From positions 62,001 through 126,000 of the forward strand of contig CAUQXC010000006.1 of assembly GCA_963522175.1 (NCBI GenBank): a stretch of DNA of 64,000 nt, written 5' to 3'. Every line of letters starts with the position of its first letter. Positions within the stretch are counted from its first letter, which is position 1. Both the position numbers and the translations under genes were made by a program. Origin of the DNA: CAKAHY01 sp963522175. GTDB taxonomy: Bacteria > Bacillota > Clostridia > Lachnospirales > Lachnospiraceae. The notes beneath the pieces are model-generated. The model made no database searches and was not told the origin of the DNA. It saw nothing but the letters and a program-made list of their open reading frames with translations. Positions 26,549-36,507 of this stretch are shown here, one piece after another.

Positions 26549-29500
26549 TTAAAACTCTTCTTCTTCGATATTATAATCATCCGGCATGTCAAATTCTTCT
26601 TCGGTGTCAGTGTCATAAATATCTTCTTCGGTGTCAACAAACTCACCGTCCACTATCTCCTGCTGCGTAAAGCCGGCAGCACCGAGCTTATCCTCGTCCT
26701 TATAAGATCTGTCTCCTTCTATAATGGATCTGAGGCTCAAATCTCCGGTGTCGACATTTTCTCTAAGCTCCACTTCCGAACCGTCTTCGGCAAGCACTCT
26801 TACATCGAGTCCCAGAGACTGAAGCTCCTTAAGCAGAACCTTGAACGACTCCGGTATACCCGAATCAGGTATATTTTCACCCTTTATAATAGCTTCATAA
26901 GTCTTTACACGACCTACAACGTCATCGGACTTAACGGTAAGAATCTCTTGAAGCGTATAGCTTGCACCGTAAGCCTCCAAAGCCCAAACCTCCATCTCTC
27001 CGAAACGCTGCCCTCCGAACTGTGCCTTACCGCCCAGGGGCTGCTGGGTTACAAGTGAATACGGTCCTGTAGACCTTGCGTGAATCTTATCATCAACAAG
27101 GTGATGAAGCTTAAGATAATGCATGTGTCCTATAGTAACAGGGCTGTCAAAGTATTCTCCGGATCTTCCGTCCCTAAGTCTTACCTTACCGTCTCTTGAA
27201 AGAGGCACACCCTTCCAAAGCTCTCTGTGCTCAAGATGGTTTCCGAGATACTCTATAACATCTTCTTCTAAAATGTCCTTATATTTATCCTTAAAGTCTT
27301 TCCATTCGGTATTTACATAGTCATTCGCAACATCAAGTATATCCATGATGTCTATCTCGTTCGCACCCGAAAACACCGGTGTCGCAACGTTAAAGCCCAA
27401 AGCTTTTGCAGCCAAGGAAAGGTGAATTTCAAGCACCTGTCCTATGTTCATACGCGATGGTACACCGAGCGGATTAAGAACAATATCAAGAGGTCTTCCG
27501 TTCGGTAAAAACGGCATGTCTTCTACAGGAAGAACTCTAGAAACAACACCCTTGTTACCGTGACGACCCGCCATCTTATCACCGACGGATATCTTTCTCT
27601 TTTGCGCTATATAAATACGTACGTTCTGGTTTACTCCCGGCGAAAGCTCGTCGCCGTTTTCTCTTGTAAATACCTTTGCATCTACAATCACACCGTAAGC
27701 TCCGTGAGGAACCTTAAGCGAGGTATCCCTAACCTCTCTGGCTTTTTCACCGAATATTGCACGAAGCAGTCTTTCCTCCGCCGTAAGCTCGGTTTCTCCC
27801 TTAGGTGTTACCTTACCTACAAGTATATCTCCCGCTCTTACTTCGGCACCGACACGAATAATTCCTCTCTCGTCAAGGTCCTTCAAAGCATCGTCACCTA
27901 CACCCGGCACGTCTCTTGTTATCTCTTCGGAACCTAGCTTGGTGTCTCTTGCCTGACACTCATATTCTTCTATATGAATTGATGTATATACGTCATCCTG
28001 AACAAGACGCTCACTAAGTAAAACAGCGTCCTCGTAGTTATAGCCTTCCCATGTCATAAATCCTATCAAAGGATTCTTTCCTAAGGCTATTTCACCTTTT
28101 TTGGTTGACGGTCCGTCGGCAATAACCTCTCCCTCTTCAACATGGTCGCCCTTAAATACTATAGGCTTCTGGTTGTATGAGTTTGACTGGTTACTTCTGC
28201 TGAACTTAACAAGCTTGTACTCTTCTTTTGCCGAGTTGTCATCTCTTTTTATAACAATTTTATTGCTTGAGCTTTCAATTACCTCACCCGAATGTTTTGC
28301 AATAATACAAACACCCGAGTCAACGGCAGCTTTCGCTTCCATACCCGTTCCTACGGCAGGAGCCTCCGTTATCATAAGAGGAACCGCCTGACGTTGCATG
28401 TTTGAACCCATAAGAGCACGGTTGGCATCGTCGTTTTCAAGGAAAGGAATCATACTTGTCGCAACGGAAAATACCATTCTCGGGGAAACGTCCATAAGAT
28501 CTATATTTTTCTTCTGGAACTCCGAGGTTTCATCCCTGTATCTTCCCGATACGTTGTTATTTACAAAATGCCCTTCCTCCGTCAAAGGCTCATTAGCCTG
28601 AGCCACTATGTAATTATCCTCTTCGTCCGCTGTAAGATAAACAACTTCATCCGTAACAACAGGGTTAAGGCTGTCGGCGGTTTTATCAACAACTCTGTAC
28701 GGTGCCTCAATAAAGCCGTATTCATTTACTCTTGCAAAGCTTGCGAGTGAATTTATAAGACCGATGTTGGGACCTTCGGGTGTCTCTATAGGACACATAC
28801 GTCCGTAATGGGTATAATGAACGTCTCTAACCTCAAATCCGGCTCTGTCTCTTGAAAGACCTCCCGGACCGAGAGCTGACAAACGTCTTTTATGTGTAAG
28901 CTCTGAAAGCGGGTTATTCTGATCCATGAACTGTGACAGCTGGGAGCTTCCGAAAAACTCCTTTACAGCGGCAGTTACGGGCTTGATGTTTATGAGAGAC
29001 TGAGGTGTGATACCGTCAATATCCTGTGTGGACATACGCTCACGCACAACTCTTTCCATTCTTGAAAGTCCTATGCGGTACTGGTTCTGTAAAAGCTCTC
29101 CGACAGCACGTATACGTCTGTTTCCCAAGTGGTCTATGTCATCATTCGTTCCTATATTTTCTTCAATACACATATTGTAATTGATTGAAGCGAATATATC
29201 TTCTTTTGTAATGTGCTTAGGAATAAGACTGTTTACATTCTTACGAATACTCTTAAGTAAGTCCTCCTCACTCTTCGCTTCATCCATAAGTTCTTTAAGA
29301 ACAGGATAAAATACAAGCTCACTTATACCCAGTTCTTCAGGATTTTCAATGCCCGTATGTACCTTAATGTCAACCATAAGGTTCGACAAAACCTTAACTT
29401 TTCTGTCCGCTCCCTCTATCCACACATAAGGAGCAGCAGAGTCCTGAATTTTAAGCGCCGATTCTTTAGTTAAAAGCTCTCCGGCACTTGCTATCACCTC

Positions 29501-30412
29501 TCCCGTACTTTCATCTATAACATCCTCTGCGAGTGTATGTCCCGCGACACGATTTGCCAAATGCAATTTTTTGTTGAATTTGTAACGACCTACCTTTGCA
29601 AGGTCATATCTTCTGGGATCAAAGAACATGCCGTTCAAAAGACTTCCGGCACTGTCTACCGATAAAGGCTCGCCCGGACGAATTTTTTTGAAAAGTTCCA
29701 ATATTCCCTGTGCAAAATCTTCCGTAGAATCCTTTGCAAGGCTTGCCATAATCTTCGGCTCTTCGCCGAACATCTCTATAATATCGTCATTTTTTCCTAC
29801 CCCCAAAGCTCTTATAAGAACCGTAACGGGAACTTTTCTTGTTCTGTCCACGCGCACATAGAATACATCATTTGAATCAGTTTCATACTCAAGCCATGCA
29901 CCTCTGTTAGGTATAACCTGACTCGAATATAATCTTTTACCGACTTTATCATGTGTTGCCGTAAAATATATTCCGGGTGAACGTACCAACTGGCTGACTA
30001 TAACACGCTCAGCTCCGTTAATAACAAAAGAACCTGTATCCGTCATGAGCGGCAGATCGCCCATAAATATCTCATGCTCGTTAATTTCTTCTTTGTCTTT
30101 ATTTATAAGTCTGACTTTTACCTTAAGCGGAGCCGCATAAGTTGCATCTCTGTCCTTACACTCTTCAATAGAATACTTCACTTCATTTTTACATAATGTA
30201 AAATCAACAAAATCCAAACTCAAATGTCCCGCAAAATCTTCTATCGGAAAAATATCTCTGAATACTTCCCTTAAACCGTCATCAAGAAACCACCCGTAAG
30301 AGTCCTTTTGAATCTCTATTAAGTTTGGCATCTCTAAAACTTCTTTTTGCTTGGAGAAACTCATTCTCACGCTCTTGCCTGATTTGACAGGACGCATTTT
30401 GCTTCTTTCCAT
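26549..30412 (-). CDS. rpoB: RNA polymerase subunit beta
   Basis: 1287 residues. Typical landmarks are the rifampicin region ([20 protein letters not shown], then [13 protein letters not shown]) and, near the C-terminus, [23 protein letters not shown] sequence (here [18 protein letters not shown]). The open frame extends 43 codons further upstream, but that part covers the promoter; AGGGGTG is placed 8 nt before ATG 30412, which gives the family start [10 protein letters not shown]. Unlike the common arrangement it is not directly downstream of rplL: a block of plus-strand genes lies between, and it has its own strong promoter. Confidence 0.98.
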   Translation of the reverse strand: MERSKMRPVKSGKSVRMSFSKQKEVLEMPNLIEIQKDSYGWFLDDGLREVFRDIFPIEDFAGHLSLDFVDFTLCKNEVKYSIEECKDRDATYAAPLKVKVRLINKDKEEINEHEIFMGDLPLMTDTGSFVINGAERVIVSQLVRSPGIYFTATHDKVGKRLYSSQVIPNRGAWLEYETDSNDVFYVRVDRTRKVPVTVLIRALGVGKNDDIIEMFGEEPKIMASLAKDSTEDFAQGILELFKKIRPGEPLSVDSAGSLLNGMFFDPRRYDLAKVGRYKFNKKLHLANRVAGHTLAEDVIDESTGEVIASAGELLTKESALKIQDSAAPYVWIEGADRKVKVLSNLMVDIKVHTGIENPEELGISELVFYPVLKELMDEAKSEEDLLKSIRKNVNSLIPKHITKEDIFASINYNMCIEENIGTNDDIDHLGNRRIRAVGELLQNQYRIGLSRMERVVRERMSTQDIDGITPQSLINIKPVTAAVKEFFGSSQLSQFMDQNNPLSELTHKRRLSALGPGGLSRDRAGFEVRDVHYTHYGRMCPIETPEGPNIGLINSLASFARVNEYGFIEAPYRVVDKTADSLNPVVTDEVVYLTADEEDNYIVAQANEPLTEEGHFVNNNVSGRYRDETSEFQKKNIDLMDVSPRMVFSVATSMIPFLENDDANRALMGSNMQRQAVPLMITEAPAVGTGMEAKAAVDSGVCIIAKHSGEVIESSSNKIVIKRDDNSAKEEYKLVKFSRSNQSNSYNQKPIVFKGDHVEEGEVIADGPSTKKGEIALGKNPLIGFMTWEGYNYEDAVLLSERLVQDDVYTSIHIEEYECQARDTKLGSEEITRDVPGVGDDALKDLDERGIIRVGAEVRAGDILVGKVTPKGETELTAEERLLRAIFGEKAREVRDTSLKVPHGAYGVIVDAKVFTRENGDELSPGVNQNVRIYIAQKRKISVGDKMAGRHGNKGVVSRVLPVEDMPFLPNGRPLDIVLNPLGVPSRMNIGQVLEIHLSLAAKALGFNVATPVFSGANEIDIMDILDVANDYVNTEWKDFKDKYKDILEEDVIEYLGNHLEHRELWKGVPLSRDGKVRLRDGRSGEYFDSPVTIGHMHYLKLHHLVDDKIHARSTGPYSLVTQQPLGGKAQFGGQRFGEMEVWALEAYGASYTLQEILTVKSDDVVGRVKTYEAIIKGENIPDSGIPESFKVLLKELQSLGLDVRVLAEDGSEVELRENVDTGDLSLRSIIEGDRSYKDEDKLGAAGFTQQEIVDGEFVDTEEDIYDTDTEEEFDMPDDYNIEEEEF

Positions 30413-30520
30413 TGACGTTTCACCCCTATTCATAAATTTAGTACTTGTATTTTTATAAATATGTTTTATCATATTTATAAGTAGAAAATCGCACAATTCT
30501 CCACGATAAGTGCAAATTTC

Positions 30521-30549
30521 ATAATAGCATAGTCGTGTCAAGCCGTCAA
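30521..30549 (-). promoter_or_regulatory. Sigma-A promoter of rpoB-rpoC
   Basis: Minus strand TTGACG (30544-30549), 17-nt spacer, TATTAT (30521-30526) with an extended TGC. The leader to rpoB is about 100 nt. Confidence 0.8.
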
Positions 30550-30557
30550 GTAATAAC

Positions 30558-30585
30558 TTGATTTTTTTTTGTTTTCTGATATAAT
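30558..30585 (+). promoter_or_regulatory. Divergent sigma-A promoter for the 30627 gene
   Basis: TTGATT (30558-30563), 16-nt spacer, extended TGA-TATAAT (30580-30585). Its -35 box is only 8 nt from the rpoB -35 box, and TCAAGTAATAACTTGA (30546-30561) is a perfect inverted repeat spanning both. Confidence 0.75.
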
Positions 30586-30626
30586 AATAAAGTTAATATA
30601 CGATAAAGAATACGGAGGATTTAGAA

Positions 30627-31070
30627 TTGTCGAACACACTTCTTACTGTTATCATAGTAGTTCTTCTCGTTTTGACAGCCATCTTGGTTGGATTGTACTT
30701 CGCGGGAAGAAAGCTTCAGGAAAAACAAACAGAACAACAGGCTGCAATAGAAGCCCATAAGCAGATTGTCAGTATGCTTGTCATAGATAAAAAGAAAATG
30801 AAAGTCAAGGATTCCGGGCTTCCCAAAATAGTATATGATCAAATGCCGAAATATCTCAGATGGACAAAAGTCCCTGTTGTTAAAGCAAAGGTCGGTCCCA
30901 AGGTTATGACCCTTATGGCTGACGATAAGGTTTTCCAAGTGCTTCCTCTTAAAACGGAAGTCAAAGCCGTCGTAAGCGGAATTTACATAACCGAAATCAA
31001 GAGTGTAAGAGGCGGTATGCCTGCCGCTCCGGAAAAGAAAGGATTTTTCCAAAAATTATTCAAAAAATAA
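30627..31070 (+). CDS. Small single-pass membrane protein of unknown function
   Basis: 147 residues from a TTG start 8 nt after GGAGG. A single N-terminal membrane segment (about residues 5-27) is followed by a short coiled region (QEKQTEQQAAIEAHK) and a basic soluble domain (KVPVVKAKVGPKVMTLMADD, then KVFQVLPLKTEVKAVVSGIY). The lysine-rich end is FFQKLFKK. I do not recognise the family with certainty; similar lone-helix proteins are common in Clostridia. It is transcribed away from rpoB and has its own terminator. Confidence 0.8.
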   Translation: MSNTLLTVIIVVLLVLTAILVGLYFAGRKLQEKQTEQQAAIEAHKQIVSMLVIDKKKMKVKDSGLPKIVYDQMPKYLRWTKVPVVKAKVGPKVMTLMADDKVFQVLPLKTEVKAVVSGIYITEIKSVRGGMPAAPEKKGFFQKLFKK

Positions 31071-31074
31071 AACC

Positions 31075-31113
31075 AAAGCTGTGAGTACCAAATTTGAGTA
31101 CTGCAGCTTTTTT
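31075..31113 (+). terminator. Terminator of the 30627 gene
   Basis: Arms AAAGCTG / CAGCTTT extended by AGTAC/GTACT, ending in a run of six T. It lies inside the open frame upstream of the true tyrA start. Confidence 0.8.
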
Positions 31114-31129
31114 ATGTGCATTTTTTGTA

Positions 31130-31158
31130 TTGTCTTTTTTCTTACTATGGATTATACT
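31130..31158 (+). promoter_or_regulatory. Promoter of tyrA
   Basis: TTGTCT (31130-31135), 17-nt spacer, TATACT (31153-31158), 50 nt before the tyrA ATG. Confidence 0.6.
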
Positions 31159-31207
31159 TAGTGAAAGCATTCGCAAACTTTATAAACAAAAAATAACAGG
31201 AAAATAT

Positions 31208-32299
31208 ATGAATAATATCTTTGTTTTTATTGGTTTGGGCTTGATAGGCGGCTCTCTTGCCAAGTCTATCAGGAAATATATCCCGACTTCCACAATATAC
31301 GCATACGATCTTTCCAAGACAAGGCTTGAAAAAGCGAAGTCTGAAGGCATTGTAGATTATATACAGGATAAGATAGATGAAAATATCGCTTGTGCGGATA
31401 TAATTTTTTTGTGTGCTCCGGTTGAATATAACGAAGATTACTTAAAAGCAATAAAGCCTTTCATTAAGAATAATATAATTATAACGGATGTAGGCAGCAC
31501 AAAAGCATCCATACACAAGGTAGCTGTCGCTCTCGGATTGGAAAGAAACTTTATCGGCGGTCACCCTATGGCGGGCTCCGAAAAAACAGGCTATGACTCC
31601 TCAACCCCCTTGCTCCTTGAAAATGCATATTATATGCTCACTCCCGGAGACAAGGTGAAAAGAAGCGATGTCCTTCGTCTGGAAGAGCTTTTAAAAACAA
31701 TTAAATCCATCCCTTTTATAATAGATTACCGAAAGCATGACATAGTAGTTGCCGGTATCAGCCACCTGCCTCATATAATTGCGGCAAGTCTTGTTAATCT
31801 TGTACAGGACTGCGATTATGAGGACGAGGTAATGAAGAGGGTTGCCGCCGGAGGCTTTAAGGATATAACAAGAATAGCCTCGGCTTCCCCTGTTATGTGG
31901 GAACAGATTTGTGAAACCAACAGATCTCCCATCATCGATATGCTTGATAATTATATAGATTCACTTTGTAAGGTGCGCAACGACTTAACTTCGGGTAAGT
32001 CCGGCGCCATATATGATTTATTTGAAAAATCAAAGGCTTACAGAAATACCTTTCCCGATGAGAATGTTGGGCTTATCAGTTCCAAGAACTCTTTTTCGGT
32101 TCATGTACCGGATAACCCGGGCGCTATATCCATAATAGCTACCATATTGAGTTCACATTCTATAAATATTAAAAATATAGGTATTAATCATAACAGAGAG
32201 CTGGGCGAAGGCGTTTTAAGAATACAATTTTACGACTCGGATGCCTGTGAGCTCGCAGCCAAACTTTTAAAGAAATACAACTATCAATTGGATTTTTAA
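31208..32299 (+). CDS. tyrA: Prephenate dehydrogenase with C-terminal ACT domain
   Basis: Oxidatively decarboxylates prephenate to 4-hydroxyphenylpyruvate in tyrosine synthesis. 363 residues: an NAD-binding fold starting GLGLIGGSLAKSI, the catalytic-site motif GGHPMAGSEKTG with His119, the helical dimerisation domain (GISHLPHIIAASLV) and an ACT domain at about 295-363 (VHVPDNPGAISIIATILSSH), which usually senses tyrosine. The frame is open for 38 more codons upstream, but those overlap the preceding terminator and this gene's promoter; ATG 31208 has AGGAAA in front. A lone aroma-amino-acid gene inserted beside rpoB. Confidence 0.93.
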   Translation: MNNIFVFIGLGLIGGSLAKSIRKYIPTSTIYAYDLSKTRLEKAKSEGIVDYIQDKIDENIACADIIFLCAPVEYNEDYLKAIKPFIKNNIIITDVGSTKASIHKVAVALGLERNFIGGHPMAGSEKTGYDSSTPLLLENAYYMLTPGDKVKRSDVLRLEELLKTIKSIPFIIDYRKHDIVVAGISHLPHIIAASLVNLVQDCDYEDEVMKRVAAGGFKDITRIASASPVMWEQICETNRSPIIDMLDNYIDSLCKVRNDLTSGKSGAIYDLFEKSKAYRNTFPDENVGLISSKNSFSVHVPDNPGAISIIATILSSHSINIKNIGINHNRELGEGVLRIQFYDSDACELAAKLLKKYNYQLDF

Positions 32300-32341
32300 G
32301 AAACAGTATTTGAACTTTCTACTCTGCAAAAGGAGATATAA

Positions 32342-32860
32342 ATGAAAAAAATCGGTTTATTTTTATCGACATTGCTGTTTTCGGTTTCCGCATCCTTTCC
32401 GGCTTTTTCAGGAGAATGGGTCAGATCCGAGTTGGCAAGCGATATGTGGAATTATAAAAAAGATGACGGCAGTTTCGCAAACGAGGAATGGATTAAAGAC
32501 GGCGACAACTGGTATTGGATAGAAAAAGGGCTAACAAAAGGGTTCCTTCCCCTTACTCCGGGAATTTCAAAAGACGGATACCTCTACAATTCCAAGGGAA
32601 TGTATGTAGATATGAAGGTTGACGGAAGGCGTTTTATAACTCCCGAGCTTTGTGATAATGTTCATTTGAATATGAGCTACGAACAGGTTTATTCCATACT
32701 CGGAAAAGAGCACGAGGTATATAAATCCGACTCCTATCCCGAAAGTAATAAACAGCTTGATGTTTACCCTGTTTTATACTACAGCTCTGATGCAAACTCC
32801 ACCGTTTCGATAATTTATTTGGACGGACATGTGTACAGCAAGACTCCTTTATGGAAATAA
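32342..32860 (+). CDS. Secreted protein with wall-binding-like repeat and BamE/BLIP-like domain (paralogue A)
   Basis: 172 residues with a signal peptide (cut probably after PAFSG or close by). Residues ~24-60 (WVRSELASDMWNYKKDDGSF, ending WYWIEKG) resemble one choline/cell-wall-binding repeat with paired aromatic residues. The C-terminal part has the SmpA/OmlA-like pattern VHLNMSYEQVYSILGKEHEV followed by a beta-rich stretch. It is followed by a paralogue with its own promoter. Transcribed with tyrA (42 nt gap). The role is unknown; the domains suggest protein-protein contact at the surface. Confidence 0.8.
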   Translation: MKKIGLFLSTLLFSVSASFPAFSGEWVRSELASDMWNYKKDDGSFANEEWIKDGDNWYWIEKGLTKGFLPLTPGISKDGYLYNSKGMYVDMKVDGRRFITPELCDNVHLNMSYEQVYSILGKEHEVYKSDSYPESNKQLDVYPVLYYSSDANSTVSIIYLDGHVYSKTPLWK

Positions 32861-32868
32861 ATAAAGTA

Positions 32869-32897
32869 TTGAATTTTTCTTATTTTTTTGCTATAAT
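32869..32897 (+). promoter_or_regulatory. Promoter of the 32972 gene
   Basis: TTGAAT (32869-32874), 17-nt spacer, consensus TATAAT (32892-32897). Confidence 0.75.
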
Positions 32898-32971
32898 TAT
32901 TAATAAGCAATGATACATCTTGCTTGTTTCCAGTATTTATACTAAAAAAATTTTATTAAGGAGGATTCTAT

Positions 32972-33505
32972 ATGAAAAAAGCCGTTTTACTGTTATCAAG
33001 TGTAATTCTTTCTTCCGTTATGACCTTACCTGTTTTTGCAGGTCAATGGGTGCATACCCCGGGATATAACACTTTATGGTCTTATGTAAAAGATAACGGA
33101 CAGTATGCGAACAACGAGTGGGTTCTAGACAATAATACCGGTGTCTGGTATTGGATAAGCGGTGATATCGACAAAATCGGCTATATAAATTCTCTTCCGG
33201 GCATTGCTCCTGACGGTTACAGGTTCAATACCAAAGGCGAATATATAGATATGAATGCCGGCAATAGAAAATTTATTAACGCTGACCTTTTCAGCAAAGT
33301 ACATACCGGCATGACTTACGAACAGGTTACAGCTATCCTTGGTAAAGAACATGAAGTTTTTGAAGCTCGTACAGTTCAGGAAGGAAACAAACGATACGAC
33401 TATTACTGCGTACTATATTTTGATGAAAGTATGAAAGGGTCAGCAACTGTCCTTTTCGAAAACGCGGTAGCAGTTTATACCTTTGCGTTGTGGGGCGGAA
33501 ACTAA
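32972..33505 (+). CDS. Secreted protein with wall-binding-like repeat and BamE/BLIP-like domain (paralogue B)
   Basis: 177 residues, a tandem paralogue of the preceding gene. The signal peptide ends near LPVFAG, followed by the aromatic repeat (LWSYVKDNGQYANNEWVLDN) and the SmpA-like block VHTGMTYEQVTAILGKEHEV. Ribosome site AAGGAGG. It ends at a strong two-way terminator shared with rplL. The two copies keep the same domain order, but their C-terminal strands have drifted apart. Confidence 0.8.
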   Translation: MKKAVLLLSSVILSSVMTLPVFAGQWVHTPGYNTLWSYVKDNGQYANNEWVLDNNTGVWYWISGDIDKIGYINSLPGIAPDGYRFNTKGEYIDMNAGNRKFINADLFSKVHTGMTYEQVTAILGKEHEVFEARTVQEGNKRYDYYCVLYFDESMKGSATVLFENAVAVYTFALWGGN

Positions 33506-33512
33506 AACATAT

Positions 33513-33542
33513 AAAAAGCTTGGCAAAACGCCAAGCTTTTTT
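33513..33542. terminator. Bidirectional terminator between 32972 gene and rplL
   Basis: AAAAGCTTGGC-AAAAC-GCCAAGCTTTT, perfect 11-bp arms, T-tracts both ways. Confidence 0.95.
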
Positions 33543-33556
33543 CTATAGATACTAAA

Positions 33557-33931
33557 TTACTTAAGAGTAACCTTTGCTCCAACTTCTTCAAGTTTCTTCT
33601 TGATATCTTCAGCCTCTTCTTTAGAAACCTCTGTCTTAAGAACCTTAGGAGCTCCGTCAACAAGGTCTTTAGCTTCCTTAAGTCCAAGGCCTGTAGCCTC
33701 ACGAACTACCTTTATAACCTTAACCTTCTCAGAACCAACCTCTGTAAGCTCTACGTCAAACTCAGTCTTCTCCTCAGCTGCCGCTGCGCCTGCACCTGCT
33801 GCCGCAACAACTACTCCTGCTGCTGCCGATACTCCAAACTCTTCCTCACAAGCCTTTACCAACTCGTTAAGCTCTAATACTGATAACTCTTTAATTGCTT
33901 CGATAAACTCTGCAGTTGTTAACTTTGCCAT
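33557..33931 (-). CDS. rplL: Ribosomal protein L7/L12
   Basis: 124 residues: N-terminal dimerisation helices ([20 protein letters not shown]), an Ala-rich hinge, and the C-terminal factor-binding domain ([20 protein letters not shown]). It forms the ribosomal stalk with L10. Its transcript ends here at a terminator and does not continue into rpoB. Confidence 0.98.
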   Translation of the reverse strand: MAKLTTAEFIEAIKELSVLELNELVKACEEEFGVSAAAGVVVAAAGAGAAAAEEKTEFDVELTEVGSEKVKVIKVVREATGLGLKEAKDLVDGAPKVLKTEVSKEEAEDIKKKLEEVGAKVTLK

Positions 33932-34001
33932 TATAATATTCCTCCATAATTATTTATTCTGATTATTTTTAATTTTTTACTTAAGCCCTAAGGCTATGTT
34001 G

Positions 34002-34490
34002 CTACGCTTCCTTGTGTTCAGCGATCTGATTAAGAACACGAGCGAAGTTTGTAACAGGTGACTGTATACTTCCGAGAAGTCTTCCGAGAAGCTCGTCTCT
34101 TGACGGAATTTCAGCAATCAATTTGATTCCCGCCGTGTCGTAAGCCGTTCCTTCAACTACGCCTGCCTTAAGCTCCAAAGCAGGTGCTGTTTTAGCGAAG
34201 CTTTGAAGAATTCTTGCAGGTGCTGTAGCATCATCCTTTGATACAGCAAGTGCTGTAGGTCCTTCAAGGTAAGCATCCAATCCTTCAAATTCTGTTCCTT
34301 TTGTAGCAAAACGAATCATTGTGTTCTTATATACCTTATAAGTAACACCGGCTTCTCTGAGATTTTTACGTAACTGTGTATCCTGCTCAACCGTAAGACC
34401 GCGATAGTCTACTACTACAGCCGAAGCGGCACCGTTTAACAATTCCGAAATCTCTTTAACAACCGGCTGCTTTAACTCAACCTTTGCCAT
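34002..34490 (-). CDS. rplJ: Ribosomal protein L10
   Basis: 162 residues with the L10 pattern (KQPVVKEISELLNGAASAVV, then VDYRGLTVEQ). Two in-frame ATGs exist; the upstream one (34496) sits one base from AAGGAGG, so ATG 34490 (MAKVELKQP) is preferred. It carries the L7/L12 dimers on the ribosome stalk and also binds its own leader RNA to regulate rplJ-rplL. Confidence 0.97.
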   Translation of the reverse strand: MAKVELKQPVVKEISELLNGAASAVVVDYRGLTVEQDTQLRKNLREAGVTYKVYKNTMIRFATKGTEFEGLDAYLEGPTALAVSKDDATAPARILQSFAKTAPALELKAGVVEGTAYDTAGIKLIAEIPSRDELLGRLLGSIQSPVTNFARVLNQIAEHKEA

Positions 34491-34539
34491 TTCCATTCCT
34501 CCTTATTTTATTAAGTATAACTGCGGGAGGTTAGCTCCT

Positions 34540-34573
34540 AAAAAATGCCCCATTATCTAAAGACAATGAGGCA
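34540..34573 (-). terminator. Attenuator hairpin in the rplJ leader
   Basis: Minus-strand RNA UGCCUCAUU...AAUGGGGCA (one G-U pair) followed by six U, between the L10 leader fold and rplJ. It fits termination when L10 is bound. Confidence 0.8.
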
Positions 34574-34574
34574 C

Positions 34575-34665
34575 ACTGATAACAAAAAAATTTGTATAAG
34601 CTTTACTATCCTCGGTAGGCGACTAAGCTTATGCCCTTCGGGCACCTACTGTCTTTGGCAGTCAA
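34575..34665 (-). ncRNA. L10 leader (ribosomal protein L10 autoregulatory RNA)
   Basis: The minus-strand transcript begins GACTGCCAAAGACAGTAGGT and later has CGCCTACCGAGGA, the conserved L10-binding core known from Bacillus rplJ leaders. It lies between a good promoter and an attenuator hairpin, directly before rplJ. Confidence 0.85.
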
Positions 34666-34675
34666 TACTGTGAGT

Positions 34676-34704
34676 ATACTAGCATTACAATTATGTAATG
34701 TCAA
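34676..34704 (-). promoter_or_regulatory. Promoter of rplJ-rplL
   Basis: Consensus TTGACA (34699-34704), 17-nt spacer, TAGTAT (34676-34681), just after the rplA stop. Confidence 0.8.
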
Positions 34705-34716
34705 TACTTTTTTTAA

Positions 34717-35412
34717 TTACGCCATCAACTTTGCAACATTGAGTCTTATTCCGGGACCCATAGTGCTTGTTAAAATAACGCTCTTTAAATATGCACCCTT
34801 AAGTGCGCTAGGTTTAGCTTTAATTATGGCATCCAAGATAGCCTGGAAGTTATCCTTTAACTGATCCTCCGTAAATGAAGCCTTACCTACAGGTACATGG
34901 ACAATGTTTGTCTTATCAAGACGATACTCCACCTTACCTGCTTTAATTTCATCTATAGCCTTCGTTACATCCATAGTAACCGTTCCTGCTTTAGGGTTAG
35001 GCATGAGACCCTTAGGTCCGAGAACCTTACCCAAACGACCTACAACGCCCATCATGTCAGGTGTAGCTACTACAACGTCAAAATCCAACCAACCTTCGTT
35101 TTGGATTCTCGGAATCAATTCCTCTCCTCCTACATGGTCCGCTCCTGCCGCAAGGGCCTCATCAGCCTTAGGTCCCTTTGCAAATACCAAGATACGAACG
35201 GTTTTACCTGTACCGTGAGGTAAAACTACAGCTCCTCTTATCTGCTGGTCTGCGTGACGTCCGTCACAACCTGTACGAATATGTAACTCTACTGTTTCAT
35301 CAAACTTTGCAACTGCTGTTTTCTTAATAAGCGCGATAGCTTCTACACTATCATATAAATTTGCACGATCAACCAATTTAGCAGCTTCTAAATATCTTTT
35401 TCCACGTTTCAT
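34717..35412 (-). CDS. rplA: Ribosomal protein L1
   Basis: 231 residues with the L1 signature region ([24 protein letters not shown]: here [20 protein letters not shown]). Binds 23S rRNA at the L1 stalk. 17 nt after rplK. Confidence 0.98.
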   Translation of the reverse strand: MKRGKRYLEAAKLVDRANLYDSVEAIALIKKTAVAKFDETVELHIRTGCDGRHADQQIRGAVVLPHGTGKTVRILVFAKGPKADEALAAGADHVGGEELIPRIQNEGWLDFDVVVATPDMMGVVGRLGKVLGPKGLMPNPKAGTVTMDVTKAIDEIKAGKVEYRLDKTNIVHVPVGKASFTEDQLKDNFQAILDAIIKAKPSALKGAYLKSVILTSTMGPGIRLNVAKLMA

Positions 35413-35429
35413 TTTATTCTCCTCCTAAA

Positions 35430-35855
35430 TTAGTCCTGTACTGTTATTCCCATTGAACGAGCCGTACCTGCAACCATGCTGATAGCCGCCTCAATACTTG
35501 CCGCGTTAAGATCCGGCATCTTCAATGTTGCAATCTCTTCAAGTTTAGCTCTTGTTATTGTAGCTACCTTTGTCTTATTCGGCACACCCGAACCTGACTT
35601 GATGTTACAAGCCTTCTTTAACAGTACTGCCGCCGGCGGAGTTTTTGTGATGAAGCTGAAGCTTCTGTCTGCATAAACAGTGATAACTACAGGAATGATA
35701 AGATCTCCCTGATCTGCTGTCTTTGCATTAAACTGCTTTGTAAACTCAACTATGTTTACACCGTGTTGACCTAATGCCGGTCCAACAGGTGGGGCCGGTG
35801 TTGCCTTGCCTGCCGGAATCTGTAATTTAATATATCCTGTTACTTTCTTTGCCAT
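35430..35855 (-). CDS. rplK: Ribosomal protein L11
   Basis: 141 residues beginning [20 protein letters not shown], with the [17 protein letters not shown] block. The frame is open for 22 codons upstream, but AAGGAGGTG is right before ATG 35855. Part of the GTPase-associated centre. Confidence 0.98.
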   Translation of the reverse strand: MAKKVTGYIKLQIPAGKATPAPPVGPALGQHGVNIVEFTKQFNAKTADQGDLIIPVVITVYADRSFSFITKTPPAAVLLKKACNIKSGSGVPNKTKVATITRAKLEEIATLKMPDLNAASIEAAISMVAGTARSMGITVQD

Positions 35856-35861
35856 TTTGGC

Positions 35862-35925
35862 ACCTCCTTGTGGTAATTTCGGGACAAACCCCTCCCACGC
35901 CTCGAATCTTTGTCGAAGCACGTGT
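35862..35925 (-). promoter_or_regulatory. Possible structured leader before rplK
   Basis: The minus-strand RNA contains GTGGGAGG and, 20 nt on, ACCAC just before the ribosome site AAGGAGGTG. GUGG/CCAC can pair and bring a GGG/CCC stem (AGGGG-UUUG-UCCC) between them. A GTGGGAGG...CCAC pattern is frequent ahead of rplK in Firmicutes as I recall it. It may be an L11/L1 control site. Confidence 0.4.
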
Positions 35926-35951
35926 CTTATTGTATCTGTAAAACTATTGTT

Positions 35952-36494
35952 TTAGCATTTTTTAATATCCGAAAAACCGATCTCAACCTTGGTCTCTCTT
36001 CCGAACATCTCTACATTTAAAGAAACGCTCTTCTTATGTTCATTGACAGCCGTAATATTGCTCTTGGTTCCTTCCCACGGTCCCTTTGTTACAAGCACCA
36101 AGTCACCTACAGCAAAATCAAGTATCACTTTCTTTTCTTTTGTTTCAGAAAGTGAAAATCCTTCGCCAAGTCCCAAATTATAGATTTCATCAATAGTCAA
36201 TGCAACCGGCTTGCTTCCTGGACCTACAAAGCCCGTAACTCCTCTGGTATTTCTTACCACATACCATGTTTCATCGTTCATAACCATGTGTACGAGTACA
36301 TACCCCGGAAAAAGCTTTTTATCCGTAACTTTTTCAGAACCGTTTTTAACTTCAACTACCGACTGCAAAGGAACACAAACCTCTAAAATTTGATCTTCCA
36401 AGCCTCTGTTTATAATCGTTTTTTCAATATCCGCTTTAACTTTATTCTCGTAGCCCGAGTAAGTATGAGCCACATACCATTCTGCTTGCGCCAT
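35952..36494 (-). CDS. nusG: Transcription termination/antitermination factor NusG
   Basis: 180 residues. The NGN domain (EWYVAHTYSGYENKVKADIE) and the C-terminal KOW domain (VGDLVLVTKGPWEGTKSNIT) are both present, with the family motif FPGYVLVHM. Couples RNA polymerase to ribosome or Rho. Confidence 0.98.
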   Translation of the reverse strand: MAQAEWYVAHTYSGYENKVKADIEKTIINRGLEDQILEVCVPLQSVVEVKNGSEKVTDKKLFPGYVLVHMVMNDETWYVVRNTRGVTGFVGPGSKPVALTIDEIYNLGLGEGFSLSETKEKKVILDFAVGDLVLVTKGPWEGTKSNITAVNEHKKSVSLNVEMFGRETKVEIGFSDIKKC

Positions 36495-36507
36495 ACATCG
36501 ACCCTCT

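Noticed and set aside
30413..30541. 43-residue N-terminal extension of RpoB
   Set aside because: It runs through the promoter and leader; ribosome site and homology support ATG 30412.
31094..31207. 38-residue hydrophobic N-terminal extension of TyrA
   Set aside because: It overlaps the preceding terminator and a good promoter, and the family start with the NAD loop fits ATG 31208.
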